Shown here piece after piece: positions 9,190 to 16,836 of a stretch of DNA of 64,000 bases (position 1 is the first letter of the stretch; each line of letters opens with the position of its first letter). Position numbers and translations under genes: made by a program. This DNA is from a virus: IMG/VR virus record IMGVR_UViG_3300029957_000005, positions 99,359 to 163,358 of that record; one strand, 5' to 3'. The notes below the pieces were generated by a model. It saw only the letters and a program-made list of their open reading frames with translations, made no database searches and was not told the origin of the DNA.

Positions 9190-10572
9190 ATGGCAAAGAA
9201 GCTGAAGTCCGTAATGGAAGCTGACAACGAGATCAATGACATCGAGGATCTCCTCAAGGGCCAGGAGCCTACGACCGTCCGTGACGGCAAGGACATCTTT
9301 GGTGAGTCTGAAGACGACGACAAGAAGGACGATGACGTAGAAGTCAATGAGTCCGACGATGACGACGATGAAGACAAGAACGATGTGAACGAAGCAGAGA
9401 TCGAAGACGTCATCGACGCTTCGGACAAGGTCCTCAATGCCATTGGGAAGAAGGACTCCAACGAAGGTACCTCCGGTGGAGATGAAACCATCGATGAAGG
9501 CGACGAGTTCTGCGTCGGTGACGACAACTCAGACGAGATCTTCGAAGACGAAGAGGCTGATGCTGAGAACGCAAGAAACAAGAAGGTCTCTGAAGCCAAG
9601 AAGCTGAAGGAAGCCAAGGACGCGAAGGCAGCCAAGAAGCTCAAGGAAGCTAAGGCAGCCAAGAAGGCAGCCAAGCTCAAGGAAGCTGAAGACGACGATG
9701 ACGACAAGGATGACCTTGACGAATCTGAAGACGATGACGACGATGACGACAAGGTCAACGAGTCAGACGACGATGAAGATGACGACAAGGACATGAACGA
9801 GTCCGACGATGATGACGACGACAAGGATGATGACAAGGTCAACGAGTCGACGCTGTCTCCGAAGGAGCTTAAGATCGTCATGGAAGCTCTCAAGATCCCG
9901 GCTTCTGCGAAGAAGGAAATCAAGACCATCTTCGAAGCTATGGTCAAGAACAAGATCAAGGCTCAGAAGTCTCTGATCGAAGCGAAGTCTGAAAAGAAGG
10001 TCGCTAAGATCCGTGAAGAGCTGATCGAAGGCGTCGACCTTTATGCCAAGGAAGTTGTGACCAAGTGGAAGGCAGCTAACAAGCCAGTCTTCGAAAACCA
10101 GGTCAAGCTTGCTCGTCTCGAGGAAGGCTTCCACAAGCTCGGTGAGATCTTCAAGGCCCTCGGTCTTGAGTCCAGCCTCAATGAGTCCGCAGTTGCTGCA
10201 AAGTACTCGACTCTGACCACCAAGTACAACGCACTTCTCGAGCGCAATCAGAAGCTCGAGTCCTACGTCGAAAAGATCCACGTTCGTGAGCTCTATGAGG
10301 CATGTGTCTCTGGTCTGTCCAAGAACCAGAAGCGCAAGTTCATCTCTCTCGCAGAGACGCTGGAATACGATACCGTCAAGGATCTCAAGGAGAAGCTTGA
10401 CGCAATTAAGAAGCTCTTTGTAGAGAAGAAGGTCTACGAAGATGACGAACTTGAAGACAAGACTGTGAACGAGGAGTCCTTCGACGACGAAGGCGTTCTT
10501 TCACCAGATGAGAACGACATCGGCGACAACGATGCCCTCGTATCTGAATCAGTCAAGCTTTTGATGATTTAA
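9190..10572 (+). CDS. 22: Major prohead scaffold protein (gp22-like) with long acidic repeats
   Basis: The 460-residue product lies between gp21 and gp23, like T4 gp22, but is much longer than T4's 269. Residues about 40-225 are an Asp/Glu-rich low-complexity stretch with runs such as DDDDDK and repeated VNESD units, plus a Lys/Ala section (KKLKEAK repeats). The C-terminal half (about 225-440) is the helical scaffold core. VMEA near residue 10 fits the gp21 cleavage rule. The acidic inserts probably arose by repeat expansion. The scaffold is degraded and lost on maturation. Confidence 0.87.
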   Translation: MAKKLKSVMEADNEINDIEDLLKGQEPTTVRDGKDIFGESEDDDKKDDDVEVNESDDDDDEDKNDVNEAEIEDVIDASDKVLNAIGKKDSNEGTSGGDETIDEGDEFCVGDDNSDEIFEDEEADAENARNKKVSEAKKLKEAKDAKAAKKLKEAKAAKKAAKLKEAEDDDDDKDDLDESEDDDDDDDKVNESDDDEDDDKDMNESDDDDDDKDDDKVNESTLSPKELKIVMEALKIPASAKKEIKTIFEAMVKNKIKAQKSLIEAKSEKKVAKIREELIEGVDLYAKEVVTKWKAANKPVFENQVKLARLEEGFHKLGEIFKALGLESSLNESAVAAKYSTLTTKYNALLERNQKLESYVEKIHVRELYEACVSGLSKNQKRKFISLAETLEYDTVKDLKEKLDAIKKLFVEKKVYEDDELEDKTVNEESFDDEGVLSPDENDIGDNDALVSESVKLLMI

Positions 10573-10580
10573 TATATAGC
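10573..10580 (+). promoter_or_regulatory. Late promoter-like box TATATAGC before gp23
   Basis: Same spacing to the ATG (24 bases) as the TATAGATA boxes before the two preceding genes. The match to the consensus is weaker. Confidence 0.5.
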
Positions 10581-10603
10581 CGAGAAGACAGGAGAAAATA
10601 AAA

Positions 10604-11893
10604 ATGTCAGGCAAGAACGCAAACCGTATCCTTCAGGAAAACTTGATCAAGAAGTGGAAGCCAGTTCTTGAGTCTTCGAACGCTCCCAAGTTCAAGAACC
10701 GCCAGCGCATGGTCGAAACGGCTATTCTCCTCGAGAATCAGCTGAAGGCGATCAAGTCCGACAAGGCGATGCTCTCTGAAGCAACTCCTACCAACGTCAC
10801 CGCCGGCGTTGCAAAGTGGGACCCGGTACTGATCGCAATGGTTCGCCGTTCCGCTCCGTCCCTGATCCACAACGAGATCCTCGGTGTTCAGCCGATGACT
10901 GGACCAACCGGTCTGGCCTTCGCTCTCCGTGCTCGCTACACCAGCCAGTCTGGTGCTGAAGCTCTCGGACTCTCTGAGCCGAACTCCGCATTCTCCGGAA
11001 CCGGAACCCAGGCCGTCAACGACATCTTTGCTCAGGCAGGCTCCCCGCTTGCTGACACCATCGATCGTGGTCAGGGTGTTGTAACTGCAACCGGCGAAGG
11101 TGACATCTCTGCAAAGATGGCGTTCACCGTCGACAAGATCTCGGTTGAAGCGAAGACCCGCTCGCTCATGACCAGCTGGTCCGACGAAACGACTCAGGAC
11201 ATGCAGGCGATCCACTCCATGGATCCTGAGACGATCCTCGCCGACATCCTGTCAACCGAACTCGTCGCTGAAATGAACCGTGAACTCGTCCGTACCATCT
11301 ACACGGTCGGCAAGTACGGTGCACAGACCCACACCGCTACCCCAGGTGTCATCGACATCAACACCGACTCCGACGGCCGTTGGTTCGTCGAGAAGTACAA
11401 GGGCTTGATGCTCCACCTGAACTTCGACGCCAACCAGATCTTCACCGAGACCCGTCGTGGTCGTGGTAACTTCCTGATCGTCTCCCAGGACGTCGCAACC
11501 GCACTCGGTGAGTCCGGTAACCTGGACTACGCATCGGCCATCTCTGATGGAACCGGCGTCCAGAACGACATCGCTAACTCGACCTTCGCAGGTATTCTCA
11601 ACGGCCAGTTCCGTGTTTATATCGACCCGTACATGGTCGGCCAGTTCGCGATCATCGGATACAAGGGAGCAACTGAGCTCGACGCAGGTCTGTTCTATTG
11701 CCCATACGTTCCGTTCTACGTCCGCAAGACGATCGACGAGACGTCCTTCCAGCCGAAGATGATGTTCAAGACCCGCTACGGTGTCGTCGCGAATCCATTC
11801 GTCCTGAAGAACGACGGAACCCCAGACGGTGCGACGATGACTCGCAACCTGAACCCATACTACCGCAAGGTAAAGATCACCAACCTGATCTAA
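10604..11893 (+). CDS. 23: Major capsid protein (gp23)
   Basis: The 429-residue product is an HK97-fold major head protein of the T4 type, with motifs such as PMTGPTGLAFALRARY near residue 105 and KTRYGVVANPF near the C-terminus. A prohead-protease site MLSE-A near residues 56-60 would remove an N-terminal propeptide, comparable to T4 gp23. T4 gp23 is 521 residues, so this version has less insertion-domain sequence. It is preceded by TATATAGC and AGGAG and followed by a strong hairpin terminator. Confidence 0.97.
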   Translation: MSGKNANRILQENLIKKWKPVLESSNAPKFKNRQRMVETAILLENQLKAIKSDKAMLSEATPTNVTAGVAKWDPVLIAMVRRSAPSLIHNEILGVQPMTGPTGLAFALRARYTSQSGAEALGLSEPNSAFSGTGTQAVNDIFAQAGSPLADTIDRGQGVVTATGEGDISAKMAFTVDKISVEAKTRSLMTSWSDETTQDMQAIHSMDPETILADILSTELVAEMNRELVRTIYTVGKYGAQTHTATPGVIDINTDSDGRWFVEKYKGLMLHLNFDANQIFTETRRGRGNFLIVSQDVATALGESGNLDYASAISDGTGVQNDIANSTFAGILNGQFRVYIDPYMVGQFAIIGYKGATELDAGLFYCPYVPFYVRKTIDETSFQPKMMFKTRYGVVANPFVLKNDGTPDGATMTRNLNPYYRKVKITNLI

Positions 11894-11914
11894 TCCATCA
11901 GGAAGTGTTCAAAG

Positions 11915-11940
11915 AAAAGGCCGGAGAAATCCGGCCTTTT
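11915..11940. terminator. Bidirectional rho-independent terminator after gp23
   Basis: A ten-base perfect stem (AAAAGGCCGG with CCGGCCTTTT) encloses a six-base loop. The T-rich arm ends gp23 transcription on the + strand. The mirrored arm can end the converging minus-strand operon at 11949. Confidence 0.9.
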
Positions 11941-11948
11941 CTGCATTC

Positions 11949-12317
11949 TCAATCTGATAGGCTCTCGTAGTCCAGAGGAGTCTTCCAGACGTTCCGTCCG
12001 TGATATCTCGAAGCGAGCTGCTTGAGCTTCCTGAGGGACGTCATTCGGTTGAAGAGATGAGCAGGGCGCTGGAACTTGACTCGACTGAAGTCAGGCCATC
12101 CATCCTTGTCTCGGTGGTAGTAGGTCTTCATCCCGTCCGTGGACCATTCAGGCGATCCGACGTAATCCGTGACGTGCTCAAGATCCTTGAGAGGGGTGAG
12201 ATGAATGTGGAGCCCACAGCAGATCCAGAGGGCCTTGTCGTCGATGATCCGGACGATGCGACCGTAGAACCGGTACATGTCGACCTTGTTGGTCATCACA
12301 ATGCTATTTCGCTTCAT
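11949..12317 (-). CDS. Hypothetical protein
   Basis: The 122-residue basic protein has no motif I recognise. It is the last gene of a minus-strand operon (13592 to 11949) and ends at the convergent terminator shared with gp23. The ATG at 12317 has AGGTGG just upstream and overlaps the preceding gene by 14 bases, indicating coupling. Aromatic and histidine content is high (HIHL, TYYHRDKDGW). Confidence 0.65.
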   Translation of the reverse strand: MKRNSIVMTNKVDMYRFYGRIVRIIDDKALWICCGLHIHLTPLKDLEHVTDYVGSPEWSTDGMKTYYHRDKDGWPDFSRVKFQRPAHLFNRMTSLRKLKQLASRYHGRNVWKTPLDYESLSD

Positions 12318-12513
12318 GGACCACCTTGGTTGCAGGATGCAGGCCTCGAGCGACTTCGTCCATCACTCCGAGGCTCGGGAAAGCAAGCCATATCTCCAGT
12401 GCTGTACAACCTATCACCCTGGACGTCAGGATCGCCGCCTGGATGTACTCGAGCTGGAAGCCTGAGTCTCTACACACCCTGATGTAAAGCTGCTGAATCT
12501 GCTCCTTCGTCAT
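12304..12513 (-). CDS. Small hypothetical protein
   Basis: The 69-residue product contains a helical segment (about 20-50) of moderate hydrophobicity but no clear membrane span. Its ATG overlaps the stop of the upstream gene (ATGA), and its own stop lies within the next gene, so it is embedded in an operon. I do not recognise a family. Confidence 0.55.
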   Translation of the reverse strand: MTKEQIQQLYIRVCRDSGFQLEYIQAAILTSRVIGCTALEIWLAFPSLGVMDEVARGLHPATKVVHEAK

Positions 12514-13001
12514 GAGTTCATGAAGGCTGTGTGCAGCTCTTCAGCTTTCTTTTTGACGTCGGTTTCGGTGTAGAGAGGTTCGTAGTTCCTGAACCGAAGG
12601 TCCTGTTCGTTCGGAGGAGTGGTGGTCGTGTACCATTCATGCTTGGCATTGTCTCCGTGACGATGCTCCGGCTTGTACTCCCACCTCCAGGCGAATGGAC
12701 GCTTGTTCTTTTCTCCGTAGAGATCTCTGGTCACGATCTTGGCGTGGATGACCTCGGCTCCGGTCCGAATGACCTTCGGAGGTTCTGGATCTACACACCA
12801 CTTGCCGACCTGATGATCGTACGAGAGATAGATGTCCTCCACCTTGGCTTCACGGGCGATCTCCAGCTCGAGGTCCCGACGGAGCACATTGATCGGCTCC
12901 CACCACTTGTCTCCGTAGACGTACTTGAGATTGACGTCGGAGTCGTGGCCGGTGAGGATCCGGAGGGCGTTGGAGGCTCGGGACAGGAGGGACTCGGTCA
13001 T
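12510..13001 (-). CDS. Hypothetical protein
   Basis: The 163-residue product is charged and tryptophan-rich (YGDKWWEPINVL, FAWRWEYKPEHRHG), has no signal peptide and no recognisable motif. It overlaps both neighbours by four bases. Soluble and probably cytoplasmic; function unknown. Confidence 0.65.
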   Translation of the reverse strand: MTESLLSRASNALRILTGHDSDVNLKYVYGDKWWEPINVLRRDLELEIAREAKVEDIYLSYDHQVGKWCVDPEPPKVIRTGAEVIHAKIVTRDLYGEKNKRPFAWRWEYKPEHRHGDNAKHEWYTTTTPPNEQDLRFRNYEPLYTETDVKKKAEELHTAFMNS

Positions 13002-13300
13002 TTCGTCAGTTCCTGGGCAACTTTGAGGGCTCTGGAAGCTAGTTTCCTAGCTCGTCCGAAATTCACATCATCGTGATTCCTGTGCAGGGAGATCTCGTCG
13101 AAGTACTGGTCCTCGATCGTCCGGATCCAGGAAGGAACGGCATCGACCGTGCAGACGATGATGTCCACGATGGAGCGACAGTCCACATCCGGACCCTTCT
13201 CGACCTCGAAAACGATCAGTCGGACTTCGTATCCTTCAGCAAAGAAGGACTCCCTCTCCATGATCTTCTCGAGCATGATTTCTTTGGTGTAGACGAACAT
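12998..13300 (-). CDS. Small hypothetical protein
   Basis: The 100-residue acidic/mixed protein has an alternating beta pattern in the middle (YEVRLIVFEVEK, IVDIIVCTVDAV) and a basic helical end (RARKLASRALKVAQEL). It is the second gene after the promoter at 13618-13645. No family recognised. Confidence 0.6.
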   Translation of the reverse strand: MFVYTKEIMLEKIMERESFFAEGYEVRLIVFEVEKGPDVDCRSIVDIIVCTVDAVPSWIRTIEDQYFDEISLHRNHDDVNFGRARKLASRALKVAQELTK

Positions 13301-13304
13301 CGGA

Positions 13305-13592
13305 TCACCCTATGAAGATGCAGTTGGAATGGATGGAGACTCGGATCTTGACACCCTTCTCTTCGAAGATGTCGCCGATCAGCTTGTGAACTGAAGCGAC
13401 GGCGACATCAATAGAGACGGGAACGTAGGCGGACATGTCCGAATATCCACGGAAGGAACCTTCACCGTCCGGGATCACCGTATAGAGATCGGTGGCAAAC
13501 CGGAGGTAGGACCGACGACCCTTCCGATGCTTCTTGATGCAAGCGATCGTTTCCTTCTTGGTCAGGTAGAGGGTCTGGATTTCTTCGGACAT
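13305..13592 (-). CDS. Small hypothetical protein, first gene after an early promoter
   Basis: The 95-residue protein starts at ATG 13592, which has GAGGAA upstream. The longer frame from 13619 would begin inside the promoter -10 box and is unlikely. The N-terminal half is Lys/Arg-rich (KKETIACIKKHRKGRR), the C-terminal half beta-like and hydrophobic. Function unknown. Confidence 0.65.
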   Translation of the reverse strand: MSEEIQTLYLTKKETIACIKKHRKGRRSYLRFATDLYTVIPDGEGSFRGYSDMSAYVPVSIDVAVASVHKLIGDIFEEKGVKIRVSIHSNCIFIG

Positions 13593-13617
13593 CGTCAGTT
13601 CCTCAGTTGATAGGAAC

Positions 13618-13645
13618 ACTCTACACTATTCGAAGGCTTTGTAAA
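13618..13645 (-). promoter_or_regulatory. Early promoter copy (TTTACA-16-TAGAGT)
   Basis: Read on the minus strand: -35 TTTACA at 13645-13640, 16-base spacer, -10 TAGAGT at 13623-13618. It lies over the last codons of the gene at 13626-14075 and gives a leader of about 20 bases to the ATG at 13592. Confidence 0.8.
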
Positions 13646-14075
13646 CCGGCTTGTACTGGGTTTTCCGCTGGCTCTTCCAATTCTTTTCGTTTCCGCGGTT
13701 TTTGGATTCCCAGCGATCGTAGACCGAAGACTCGATCTCCACTCCACGGAGGAACTCCTTGTTGATCAGGAGGAACTTGTGGCGAGGAGGACGCTGTCTA
13801 CGGCCACCACGGCGCCAACGACCGGTGATGTTCGGAACGGGACCACAACGGAAGACGTAGTCCTTCTTCTTGCGGAAGCGATAGTGGAGGCGAGAACGGT
13901 ACTCCTGGAAGGCCTTCTCGACGATCTCGGTCTCGACGCGCTGGTGGGAGTAGGTGTAGTAGACGCGGAGATTGTGGGCACGACCAGTGATGTAGTGGTA
14001 GTGATAGTAGGACGCGACGTCCTCGAGGGACTCGAAGGTCCGACGATCTCCGAAGAAAAAGATGGTGTGGTACAT
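13626..14075 (-). CDS. Basic hypothetical protein ending in KPVYKAFE
   Basis: The 149-residue protein is strongly basic (RFRKKKDYVFR, RWRRGGRRQR), which suggests nucleic-acid binding, but no known fold is recognisable. The ATG at 14075 follows AGGAGA. Its last codons, for KPVYKAFE, overlap the promoter of the next operon, so the tail may be constrained by DNA rather than protein function. Confidence 0.65.
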   Translation of the reverse strand: MYHTIFFFGDRRTFESLEDVASYYHYHYITGRAHNLRVYYTYSHQRVETEIVEKAFQEYRSRLHYRFRKKKDYVFRCGPVPNITGRWRRGGRRQRPPRHKFLLINKEFLRGVEIESSVYDRWESKNRGNEKNWKSQRKTQYKPVYKAFE

Positions 14076-14149
14076 TTGGCTCTCCTAGGTTAGTTACCTA
14101 AAAGAACTGATCTCCGTCGTACATAGTACTTCATCTCCATTGCTGGATC

Positions 14150-14178
14150 TATCTACTCTTTCTCGAAGGGTTTGTAAA
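14150..14178 (-). promoter_or_regulatory. Early promoter copy (TTTACA-17-TAGATA)
   Basis: Minus strand: TTTACA at 14178-14173, 17-base spacer, TAGATA at 14155-14150. The element overlaps the 3' codons of the 55-residue gene at 14153-14320. It would give a leader of roughly 70 bases before the ATG at 14075. Confidence 0.65.
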
Positions 14179-14320
14179 CCGGCTTCTCGTTGATTTCTCG
14201 GATTTTTTCGAAGAGGGTCTTGATGCCTTCGACCAGGTACTTCTCGGAGACATCGGTCTCGATAGTCAGGCCTGGACGGAGGAGAGGGCTTCCGACGATG
14301 ATGCGATAGGTGTTGTTCAT
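14153..14320 (-). CDS. 55-residue hypothetical protein ending in KPVYKPFEKE
   Basis: A small frame from ATG 14320 to TAG 14153 encodes MNNTYRII...KPVYKPFEKE. Its start overlaps the upstream gene's end. The C-terminal KPVYK-x-FE matches the end of the gene at 13626, because both ends encode an embedded promoter. No function recognised. Confidence 0.6.
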   Translation of the reverse strand: MNNTYRIIVGSPLLRPGLTIETDVSEKYLVEGIKTLFEKIREINEKPVYKPFEKE

Positions 14321-14550
14321 TTGACTTGTCCTTGGAAGTCCTCGGTGCTCTCACGGTCCCATCCGAAGACCTTGTACTTGAGGTGATTGCCGATGGAGCC
14401 AGCAGCTGCACAGTGAGCCTTGTCCACTCCGTAGGTGGTCACGTGCTCGATCCCGTCGTCTCCGACCTTGCGAGCATAGATGATCACCTGATCGTAGCCG
14501 TAGGTCTTGGCGATGTCCTTGCCGGCTGAGATTGGGATTGGTTTAGTCAT
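14317..14550 (-). CDS. Conserved small phage/bacterial protein, function unknown
   Basis: The 77-residue product (MTKPIPISAGKDIAKTYGYDQ...) belongs to a family I recall from phages and proteobacteria with the pattern 'AKDIAKkYGYDQViI.ARK.G..G.EHvTTYG', never given a firm function. ATG 14550 was chosen over an upstream frame at 14607 because the family begins here. Confidence 0.7.
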   Translation of the reverse strand: MTKPIPISAGKDIAKTYGYDQVIIYARKVGDDGIEHVTTYGVDKAHCAAAGSIGNHLKYKVFGWDRESTEDFQGQVK

Positions 14551-14741
14551 GCTGCGTCCTTCCATCTTACGAAGTTTCCGTAGAGAGCTGGAAAATTCGG
14601 ATACCACTGCTCGAGTCTTTGAATGATCTCGGTCTGATAGTTCCGGAGGTGGTGATGTCCGTGGTCCCGATTGTATCTCAGGAGGGCTCGCCTCTTGATG
14701 TATTCTCCAAAGCAGGCCTCTTCGTCGCGTCTGTTGTTCAA
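14547..14741 (-). CDS. Small hypothetical protein, paralogue of its upstream neighbour
   Basis: The 64-residue protein shares with the adjacent upstream gene the pattern EYI+++AL.+YN ... YP.FP....FVRWK. I prefer the TTG at 14741, which forms a TTGA overlap with the upstream stop; other operons in this window use the same arrangement. A GTG at 14765 is an alternative. Function unknown. Confidence 0.6.
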   Translation of the reverse strand: MNNRRDEEACFGEYIKRRALLRYNRDHGHHHLRNYQTEIIQRLEQWYPNFPALYGNFVRWKDAA

Positions 14742-14953
14742 TCGATGTCCTCTCCGAGCTTCCACCTCAGGAACTTGATGTGAGCATCGGGGAAATCCGG
14801 AAACTCGCGTTCGAGACAGGCTGCAGCTTTATGATGGTAGCGCTCGAAGTATTCCATTCGGCGCTCGAAGTTGTACTTCTCTAGAGCCTTGTGACGAATG
14901 TACTCGTTGAAGGCAAGGGACTTCTGGTAATTCTTGATCTCTTCTTCAGTCAC
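14738..14953 (-). CDS. Small hypothetical protein, paralogue of its downstream neighbour
   Basis: The 71-residue protein starts at GTG 14953, overlapping the upstream stop as GTGA, with GGAG upstream. The segment NEYIRHKALEKYN...FPDFPDAHIKFLRWK aligns by eye with the downstream neighbour, indicating a tandem duplication. Function unknown. Confidence 0.6.
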   Translation of the reverse strand: MTEEEIKNYQKSLAFNEYIRHKALEKYNFERRMEYFERYHHKAAACLEREFPDFPDAHIKFLRWKLGEDID

Positions 14954-15195
14954 GCTTCGATCTCCTTGTACCGGACTGCTCCGTACATGTCCACTGCGAA
15001 GTCGGTCTGAAGATAGGCCCTGGCTCCGCACTTGAGAGGTGGACCATCCATGAACCTTGCGGGCCCGAGGGTCACGACTTCCTGACAGTACCAGATGTCT
15101 CCGCCAGGGAATTCGACTCGATACATCGGACGGTTCTTTCCGTCCTTCCGATTCTTGGCGATGATGTTCTTGTTGACGTTGATTCTGATCGTCAC
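14950..15195 (-). CDS. Small hypothetical protein
   Basis: The 81-residue protein has a GTG start overlapping the previous stop and a beta-rich appearance (MTIRINVNKNIIAKNR, YRVEFPGGDIWYCQEV). Similar short 'I...+dG..+p...v......y...V.i.GP....' proteins are common in large phages, but I cannot name a family. It is coupled at both ends by four-base overlaps. Confidence 0.6.
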   Translation of the reverse strand: MTIRINVNKNIIAKNRKDGKNRPMYRVEFPGGDIWYCQEVVTLGPARFMDGPPLKCGARAYLQTDFAVDMYGAVRYKEIEA

Positions 15196-15359
15196 AGCTT
15201 TCGGATCTCCTCGGAGACCACGTCGTCGATCAGGCAGATCGATTGATGAAGCGTCTTGCCGACCCAGGTATTTCCATCCATGAGCAGTCGACGAACCACG
15301 GACAACGCCCGGTTCTTTTCAAGACGACGATCTAGCTTCTTTTGTTCTTCTTCGGTCAT
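15192..15359 (-). CDS. 55-residue hypothetical protein, first in operon
   Basis: The frame ATG 15359 to TGA 15192 encodes a charged helical N-terminus (MTEEEQKKLDRRLEKNRAL) and a mixed C-terminus. It lies just after an early promoter. Function unknown. Confidence 0.55.
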   Translation of the reverse strand: MTEEEQKKLDRRLEKNRALSVVRRLLMDGNTWVGKTLHQSICLIDDVVSEEIRKL

Positions 15360-15365
15360 GAGCGT

Positions 15366-15394
15366 ACTCTACTCCTTTTTTGATTTCGTGTAAA
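15366..15394 (-). promoter_or_regulatory. Early promoter copy (TTTACA-17-TAGAGT)
   Basis: Minus strand: TTTACA 15394-15389, TAGAGT 15371-15366, spacer 17. It precedes the operon running from 15359 toward 14153. Confidence 0.75.
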
Positions 15395-15404
15395 CAGGGA
15401 AAGG

Positions 15405-15412
15405 CATAAATA
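15405..15412 (+). promoter_or_regulatory. Late promoter-like box CATAAATA
   Basis: It differs by one base from the T4 late consensus TATAAATA and lies 20 bases before the ATG at 15433, with AGGAG between them. It drives the head-fibre-like pair on the + strand, divergent from the early promoter at 15366. Confidence 0.7.
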
Positions 15413-15432
15413 TCTCTGATTCAGGAGAAACC

Positions 15433-15717
15433 ATGGACAGATTTAAAGCACAAAGAGGAGCCATCGACTCCGTTGCATTCGACGCATTCACTATCACAAG
15501 AGTGGACGCAACTCCTCTTGCCCAGCCGACCAGAGCAATCTACGTCGGGACCGCAGGAAACCTTTCGGTCAAGATGGTCGGATACGATGGAGATGATCCG
15601 TCGGACAATCCGGTAGTTCTGTTCAAGAACCTCCAGGCAGGTCAGATCCTCCCAATTCGAGCAGCATACGTCATGCTCACCGGAACTACTGCGGACGACC
15701 TGGTCGGACTGTTCTAA
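15433..15717 (+). CDS. Small phage structural-type protein
   Basis: The 94-residue protein has the pattern of a widespread phage family with RAIYVGTAGNLSV in the middle and a C-terminal LPIRAAYVMLTGTTADDLVGLF. It is usually found beside head-fibre or spike genes and is probably a virion protein. A late-type promoter and AGGAGA precede it. Three bases separate it from the next gene. Confidence 0.7.
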   Translation: MDRFKAQRGAIDSVAFDAFTITRVDATPLAQPTRAIYVGTAGNLSVKMVGYDGDDPSDNPVVLFKNLQAGQILPIRAAYVMLTGTTADDLVGLF

Positions 15718-15720
15718 ACC

Positions 15721-16836
15721 ATGAACCTGACTCTCGGCCTTTCGCTCACGTCTTCGACGATCCTTAGGGCCGGGACACCGGATCCTCTCAAGTATTCTCT
15801 GGACTTCCAGAATGCGGTCTACAAGGGGGATACACTGACTAACATGCTCGGTGAGGCAGGAAACTATGTTGGAGGTCTCTATGAGAGAGAAGACAACGGA
15901 AATCTAGTCTCAGTCGCTGCAAATCAGGTTCAGATCACTTCCAATGGACTTGAGGTCTGGCAGAACAGAACCAACGCTGCATTCCAGTCCAGGGATCTTA
16001 CCAACGCCACTTGGACGAAGACCGGAGTCACGGTTGCTAGATCCACAGGTCGAAATGGTTCCGCGAACCAGGGCTCACGAGTCACAGTGGTCAGCGCCGA
16101 CGGAACGGCTGAATTGCCAGTCACCACAGAGACCATCAATAACTTCATCGGAGCCGTGGACATCAAGAGAGTCTCAGGAACCGGTGGAGCTTCGATGACC
16201 GTGGACGGAGGCGCTACCTGGGTCGCCTTGACCGGAGTTTCGACCTCATGGCAGAGACTCAGAATTCCGACTCAGAACCTCGCAACGCCGAAGGTCATGT
16301 TCAAGTTCGACACAGCCGGCGACGTCTTCGATATGGACTATGTCACCTGCCAGTCCGGAACAATCCTCGGACCTCGTATTGCGACCACAACGGCCAGAGT
16401 CAATTGCCCTCAGAACCGTGCCACCTGCTTGAACAAGCCACCGCTTCGCGACTTCATCAAGGGTGGAGCCTACACGGCCTTCTGGAAGGGCAAGATGGAC
16501 GCAAACGGAGGAAGAGGTATCTTCGTCTCCGATGCGAACTTCAACTGCTCGGTCCAGGCTGATGGATCTATCTCCTGGGGAACTGCATCAAAGCCTGCAG
16601 GCACCTTTGCCTTCGGTGTGGATCAGACCGTCTGCATTTCCAGGGACGCCGCAGGAGTGTCTCGCATCTCTGTGAACGGTGGAGCTATTGCTACCGGGAC
16701 GGTCGGCTCCCCTGCAGCCCTGACCCACTTTGATATTTCAACCAATGGCGCCGGAGCATTCAACATCGCAGGAGTGGTCAGAAAGATCGCTTTCTACACG
16801 CCTCTGACCGACTCCCAGATGATGACTCTAGCCTAA
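15721..16836 (+). CDS. Putative head-fibre or adhesin protein with carbohydrate-binding-like domains
   Basis: The 371-residue protein is Gly/Ser/Thr-rich and beta-predicted. Residues about 75-210 look like a jelly-roll carbohydrate-binding module (NATWTKTGVTV ... WQRLRIPTQNLATPKVMF). Residues about 235-365 look like a LamG/concanavalin-type sandwich (YTAFWKGKMD, IFVSDANFNCSV). Proteins of this architecture decorate phage heads or tails and bind glycans. Assignment is by overall pattern. It converges with the RlpA-like gene and overlaps its 3' end by nine bases. Confidence 0.6.
   Translation: MNLTLGLSLTSSTILRAGTPDPLKYSLDFQNAVYKGDTLTNMLGEAGNYVGGLYEREDNGNLVSVAANQVQITSNGLEVWQNRTNAAFQSRDLTNATWTKTGVTVARSTGRNGSANQGSRVTVVSADGTAELPVTTETINNFIGAVDIKRVSGTGGASMTVDGGATWVALTGVSTSWQRLRIPTQNLATPKVMFKFDTAGDVFDMDYVTCQSGTILGPRIATTTARVNCPQNRATCLNKPPLRDFIKGGAYTAFWKGKMDANGGRGIFVSDANFNCSVQADGSISWGTASKPAGTFAFGVDQTVCISRDAAGVSRISVNGGAIATGTVGSPAALTHFDISTNGAGAFNIAGVVRKIAFYTPLTDSQMMTLA

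Noticed and set aside
9153-9959. 268-residue minus-strand ORF of almost pure Ser
   Set aside because: Antisense reading of the Asp-rich repeats in gp22.
14094-14411. 105-residue minus-strand ORF
   Set aside because: Out of frame with the better 55-residue gene at 14153-14320 and its overlapping neighbour; composition is shadow-like.
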